From Micromonosporaceae bacterium (lineage in GTDB: Bacteria > Actinomycetota > Actinomycetes > Mycobacteriales > Micromonosporaceae): 10,971 nt of DNA. Shown piece by piece: positions 8,001 through 10,971 of this stretch. The stretch is taken from assembly GCA_019689695.1 (NCBI GenBank), contig JADGHA010000106.1, positions 1 through 10,971 on the forward strand, read 5' to 3'. The position numbers were made by a program, and so were the translations under genes. The notes below the pieces were generated by a model. It was not told the DNA's origin. It saw only the letters and a list, made by a program, of their open reading frames with translations, and searched no databases. How positions within the stretch are numbered: position 1 is the first letter of the stretch; each line of letters starts with the position of its first letter.

Positions 8001-8102
8001 CTTGCAGGGTGCCGGTGTGCAGGTCGCCTCTCGGCGAGTGGCGCGACGCGGCTCCAGCCGGACGGTATTCCGCGACGGCGATGTGGTGAGGCCCGGGGAC
8101 AC

Positions 8103-8126
8103 TGGACACACCGGCGCCTGTGTCCA
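8103..8126 (-). terminator. Candidate nagZ terminator hairpin
   Basis: TGGACACA (8103-8110) and TGTGTCCA (8119-8126) are perfect inverted repeats around an 8-nt GC-rich loop that is itself partly self-complementary (GGCGCC). The hairpin begins 45 nt after the nagZ stop codon on the minus strand, the expected place for a transcription terminator. No U-tract is visible. Confidence 0.55.
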
Positions 8127-8171
8127 ACCGCGCGGCTCGCCACGGTAATCCGGGCACCGGCGTGGTCTGGA

Positions 8172-9686
8172 TCACGCCGCGAGGCCGAGGGCGACGGCGG
8201 CCGCATAGCCGTTGGCATGCGAAGCGCCGTACGTGGTGACGAAGGCGCGCACGCCGGCCGGTCGCCAGGAGGACGGCCAGCCCATCTCCACCAGCGCCAC
8301 CGGGCTGCTCGCCGCCAGCCGCTCCACCAGCGCGCGGGCCGCCGGGTTGCGGTGGGTGTGCCGGCCGATCACCACGACCGGCCGGCCGCGGGCCGCGGCC
8401 AGCAGCGTGGCGGCGTCCACCTCGCCGGGCGTCACGCGCAGGTACTCGGCGCCGTCGACGTGCGGGGCCAGCCCCCACGGCACCCGGCCCTCGGCGAGCG
8501 TGAACGCCGCCTCCAGCTGCACCACCAGCGGTGACTCGAACCCGGCCAGCGAGCCCTCCACGTGCACCGCCCGGCGCGCGGCCACGTACCCCAGATCGTG
8601 CTGCTCGGGTTCGGCCGGCACCGCACTGGCCACCCACCGGGCCAGCTCGTCGGCCCGCCAGGCGGCCTGCTCCACCCGTTCCCGGGGCAGCCGGCCGTCC
8701 TCGATCGCGCCCGCGATGGTCGCCGCGACGTGCTCCACCAGGTCGGCGTCGACCGCGGCGCCGATGCACAGCAGGTCCGCGCCGGCCGCGAGCGCCTGCA
8801 CCGCGGCCGGGCCGATCCCGCCGGCGATGGTGGCCGCGCCCTTCATTTCCAGCGCGTCGGTGACCACGGTGCCGGTGAAGCCCAGCTCGCCGCGGAGCAG
8901 GTCGACCAGCGCCGGCCGGCTGAGGGTCGCGGGCAGCTCGCCGGTGAGCGCCGGGACCCGGATGTGCGCGGTCATCACCGCCTTGGCGCCGGCGGCCACC
9001 ACCGCGGCGAACGGGGGCAGGTCGCGCTCGCGCAGCACCGCCAGCGGGACGTCCACTGTGGGCAGGGCGAGGTGGGAGTCGACCACGGTGGCGCCGTGCC
9101 CGGGGAAGTGCTTGGCGCAGGCGGCCACGCCGGCCTCGTGCAGGCCGGTCACCGCGGCGACCGCATGCCGGGCGACCACGGCCGGGTCGGCGCCGAAGGA
9201 GCGGGTTCCGATGATCGGGTTGTCGTCGGCGGAGTTGACGTCCACGGTCGGCGCCAGGTCCAGCCCGATGCCGAGCGCGGCGAGCTCGGCGCCGATCGCC
9301 CGGTAGATGCGGCGGGTCAGGTCGGCGTCGTCGACCTGGCCGAGGGCGGCGTTTCCCGGGTACGGGCTACCCGTGGCGTGCGCGAGCCGGGTGACGTCGC
9401 CGCCCTCCTCGTCGATGCCCACCAGGACGTCCGGCCGCGCCGCGCGCAGCGCGGCGATCAGCGAGGTCACCTGCTCCGGGCTGTCGATGTTGTACCCGAA
9501 CAGGACGACGCCGGCCAGGCCGTCCGCCACCAGCCGCAGCGCGTCCGCCGGCGGGGCGTGGCCGGGAAACGCGCCGAGCAGCGTGCGCAGCGCCAGCCGA
9601 CGGTGTCCGGGGTCGGTCGCGCCACCGCCGGCGGCTGCCGCCCCGGGCTGTCGCTCCGGCCGCGGACCGCCTGCCTGCTCGCTCAC
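8172..9686 (-). CDS. nagZ: Family 3 glycoside hydrolase, NagZ-type beta-N-acetylglucosaminidase
   Basis: A 504-residue enzyme that removes terminal N-acetylglucosamine from muropeptides or chito-oligosaccharides. Start: GTG at 9686-9684, with GGAGAGGA about 10 nt upstream; no in-frame ATG fits better. The TIM-barrel domain spans about 30-350 and shows IDEEGGDVTRL (91-101), R162-S-F, KHFPGHG (192-198) followed by D203-S-H205, and VVTDALEM with Asp277 as the expected nucleophile; the Asp203-His205 pair is the acid/base dyad of NagZ enzymes. Residues about 370-504 form a second domain like the GH3 C-terminal one, so it is longer than single-domain Gram-negative NagZ (about 340) and resembles actinobacterial Nag3-type enzymes. 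The N-terminus is Gly/Ala/Pro-rich without a signal peptide, so the protein should be cytoplasmic, acting on imported sugars or in cell-wall recycling. It is divergent from the ROK regulator, which probably controls it. Confidence 0.93.
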   Translation of the reverse strand: MSEQAGGPRPERQPGAAAAGGGATDPGHRRLALRTLLGAFPGHAPPADALRLVADGLAGVVLFGYNIDSPEQVTSLIAALRAARPDVLVGIDEEGGDVTRLAHATGSPYPGNAALGQVDDADLTRRIYRAIGAELAALGIGLDLAPTVDVNSADDNPIIGTRSFGADPAVVARHAVAAVTGLHEAGVAACAKHFPGHGATVVDSHLALPTVDVPLAVLRERDLPPFAAVVAAGAKAVMTAHIRVPALTGELPATLSRPALVDLLRGELGFTGTVVTDALEMKGAATIAGGIGPAAVQALAAGADLLCIGAAVDADLVEHVAATIAGAIEDGRLPRERVEQAAWRADELARWVASAVPAEPEQHDLGYVAARRAVHVEGSLAGFESPLVVQLEAAFTLAEGRVPWGLAPHVDGAEYLRVTPGEVDAATLLAAARGRPVVVIGRHTHRNPAARALVERLAASSPVALVEMGWPSSWRPAGVRAFVTTYGASHANGYAAAVALGLAA

Positions 9687-9779
9687 CTCACGATGTCCTC
9701 TCCGTCTTGATGACCGTACGCTACGGCTAAGCTCTGTTGATCAGGTAACAAACTTTACTGAATAATAGGGGACAGCGAT
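9687..9779. promoter_or_regulatory. Divergent nagZ/ROK promoter region with candidate operators
   Basis: This 93-bp spacer contains the only markedly AT-rich patch of the window (about 9736-9768). On the plus strand TTGATC (9738-9743) and AATAAT (9761-9766) form a promoter-like pair with 17-bp spacing. The imperfect inverted repeat CAGGTAA-N5-TTTACTG (9742-9760; 5 of 7 positions symmetric) fills the spacer, a site where a bound repressor would block polymerase. That promoter would leave a leader of only about 7 nt and exclude the ribosome-binding sequence AGGGGAC (9767-9773). Another possible pair, TTGATG (9707-9712) with TAAGCT (9728-9733), would put the operator at the transcription start. 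A perfect palindrome, CCGTA-CGC-TACGG (9714-9726), is also present. Autoregulation and nagZ control by the ROK protein are inferred. Confidence 0.5.
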
Positions 9780-10970
9780 ATGAGCCGAGCACGCCTGCCG
9801 GGCACCCCGCGCCTGCTGCGCGCCCTCAACGACCGGGCCGCGCTCGAGCTGCTGCTGACCCGCGGCCCGCTGACCCGCGCGCAGCTGGGCGAGCTGACTG
9901 GCCTGTCCAAGGTGACCGCCTCCCAGTTGGTGGAGCGGCTGGAGGAGCGCGGGTTGGTCACCCGGGTCGGCGAGCAGGCCGGCGGGCGCGGGCCGAATGC
10001 CCAGCTCTACGCGGTGGACCCGAACAGCGCCCACGTGGTCGGCGTCGACGTCGGGCCGGACCAGGTGGTGGCCGCCTGCGCGGACATCACCGGCGCCGTG
10101 GTCGGCCGGGTGGAACAGTCCACCAAGGACACCGACGACCCGCTCGGCGTGGTGCACAACGCGGTCGTGCAGGCCGCCGGCAGCGCCAACACCCAGCTGG
10201 CGACCGTCCGCCGGGTGGTGCTCGGCACGCCCGGCCTGGTCGACCCGGCCACCGGCGACATCGCGTTCGCCTGGAACCTGCCGCGCTGGCAGCGCGGGCT
10301 GCTCGCCGCGCTGCGGGAGGACCTGCACACCTCGGTGGCGTTCGAGAACGACGTGAACCTCGCCGCGGTGGCCGAGGCGCACACCGGCGCGGCCCAGGGC
10401 GTACCGGATTTCGTGCTGGTCTGGCTGGGCCGCGGCGTCGGCCTCGCGGTGATGCTCGACGGCCGGCTGCACCGCGGTGGCACCGGTGCGGCCGGCGAGA
10501 TCGGCTACCTGCCGGTGCCCGGGGCGGCGATCCCCCGCGACGTCTTCCGCCGCGCCAAGGGGTCCAAGTTGGACGGTGCGTTCCAGCAGATCGGGTCGGC
10601 CGAGGCGATCCGCGCGGTGGGCCGGGAGTTCGGCTTCCGGGCGGCCACCGCCGCCGACTCGGTGCGCGCCGCGATCGCCGCCGGCACCCGCGGCGGGCCG
10701 ATGCTGGACGAGGTGGCCCGCCGGCTCGCGCTCGGCGTGGCGGCCGCCTGCGTGGTCCTCGACCCGCCGCTGGTGGTGCTCGCCGGCGAGGTGGGCGAGG
10801 CGGGGGGCAGCGCGCTGGCCGAACGCGTCCAGCACGAGGTCGCCGCGATCACCCCGGTCTCGCCACAGGTGGTGCCGACCGGCGTCCCCGAGGAGCCGGT
10901 CCTGCAGGGCGCGCTGCGGGTCGCGCTGGACGTGGCGCGGGACGAGGTGTTCGGCTCGACCGTCGGCTAG
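9780..10970 (+). CDS. ROK-family transcriptional regulator (NagC/XylR type)
   Basis: A complete 396-residue protein, ATG at 9780 with AGGGGAC about 6 nt upstream, TAG at 10968-10970. Residues about 12-80 form a winged helix-turn-helix (recognition region LTRAQLGELTGLSKVTASQL, wing near GGRGPNAQLYAV). Residues about 84-390 are the ROK sugar-binding fold, with the FENDVN motif (188-193, Asp191 being the sugar-binding/catalytic residue of kinases) and HRGGTGAAGEIG (231-242). Two hallmarks are altered. The phosphate-binding DxGGT is replaced by D90-V-G-P-D94. The zinc site is missing: Tyr243 stands where GEIG is normally followed by His, and there is no CxCGxxGC cluster. It is therefore probably a pure sensor-repressor, not a kinase. 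Its divergent neighbour nagZ suggests N-acetylglucosamine, its phosphate or a related amino sugar as ligand; this is inferred. Confidence 0.92.
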   Translation: MSRARLPGTPRLLRALNDRAALELLLTRGPLTRAQLGELTGLSKVTASQLVERLEERGLVTRVGEQAGGRGPNAQLYAVDPNSAHVVGVDVGPDQVVAACADITGAVVGRVEQSTKDTDDPLGVVHNAVVQAAGSANTQLATVRRVVLGTPGLVDPATGDIAFAWNLPRWQRGLLAALREDLHTSVAFENDVNLAAVAEAHTGAAQGVPDFVLVWLGRGVGLAVMLDGRLHRGGTGAAGEIGYLPVPGAAIPRDVFRRAKGSKLDGAFQQIGSAEAIRAVGREFGFRAATAADSVRAAIAAGTRGGPMLDEVARRLALGVAAACVVLDPPLVVLAGEVGEAGGSALAERVQHEVAAITPVSPQVVPTGVPEEPVLQGALRVALDVARDEVFGSTVG

Positions 10971-10971
10971 C

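Larger units (their letters stand above)
7857..8171. other. Gene-free 315-bp region between the holin-like gene and nagZ
   Basis: No coding sequence with start, ribosome-binding site and plausible composition is seen here; the open frames are shadows. It must hold the holin-like gene's promoter and the end of the nagZ transcript. Visible structures are two strong hairpins (7977-8000 and 8103-8126, listed separately) and two small inverted repeats: ATCAGG/CCTGAT with a 10-nt spacer (7929-7950) and GGTCT/AGACC with a 5-nt spacer (7885-7899), the latter about 28 nt before the holin-like start codon. The stretch 7920-7960 is less GC-rich than its surroundings and is the likeliest promoter area, but no clear -35/-10 pair is visible. 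Confidence 0.6.

Noticed and set aside
7857..8111. 85-codon upstream extension of the holin-like gene
   Set aside because: The extension is Arg/Pro/Cys-rich, contains the 10-bp hairpin, and the internal ATG at 7856 has a strong ribosome-binding site directly before family-like sequence.
7557..8171. Prophage or phage remnant around the holin-like gene
   Set aside because: No other phage gene, integrase, attachment site or tRNA is seen, and the flanking genes are ordinary chromosomal ones.

Overview
The window is high-GC DNA (very strong G/C at third codon positions, one GTG start, long shadow frames on the opposite strands) and looks chromosomal. Gene content and protein style point to an actinobacterium, most likely of the Micromonosporaceae (Actinoplanes/Micromonospora type). 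The genus is an inference and cannot be fixed from the sequence alone.

Layout. The left end holds two genes on the minus strand: a class B penicillin-binding lipoprotein with a MecA/NTF2-like N-terminus (210-2132) and, 6 nt behind its stop, the start of a second lipoprotein that runs off the window (203 to 1). A 198-bp divergent spacer, with a near-perfect 18-bp palindrome just before the next start codon, leads to the dominant gene: a 1717-residue large-type NAD-specific glutamate dehydrogenase on the plus strand (2331-7484). It converges on a 99-residue r1t-type holin-like membrane protein on the minus strand (7557-7856). The ends of these two genes are joined by three tandem copies of a 38-bp sequence containing both stop codons. 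A 315-bp gene-free stretch with two strong hairpins follows. Then comes a family 3 glycoside hydrolase of the NagZ type on the minus strand (8172-9686), and divergent from it a complete ROK-family transcriptional repressor (9780-10970). Their 93-bp spacer carries an unusually AT-rich candidate operator/promoter.

How the genes fit together. Apart from the glutamate dehydrogenase (glutamate catabolism, nitrogen/carbon balance), the genes share a cell-wall theme: peptidoglycan cross-linking (PBP), release of N-acetylglucosamine from muropeptides or chito-oligosaccharides (NagZ), a sugar-sensing ROK regulator that probably controls nagZ and itself, and a small holin-like membrane protein without a neighbouring endolysin. 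No phage, IS, CRISPR, tRNA or rRNA was seen. The most distinctive items are the orphan holin-like gene, the 38-bp tandem triplication at the convergent gene ends, and the palindromes in the two divergent promoter regions. I do not see a clear multi-gene new system here.
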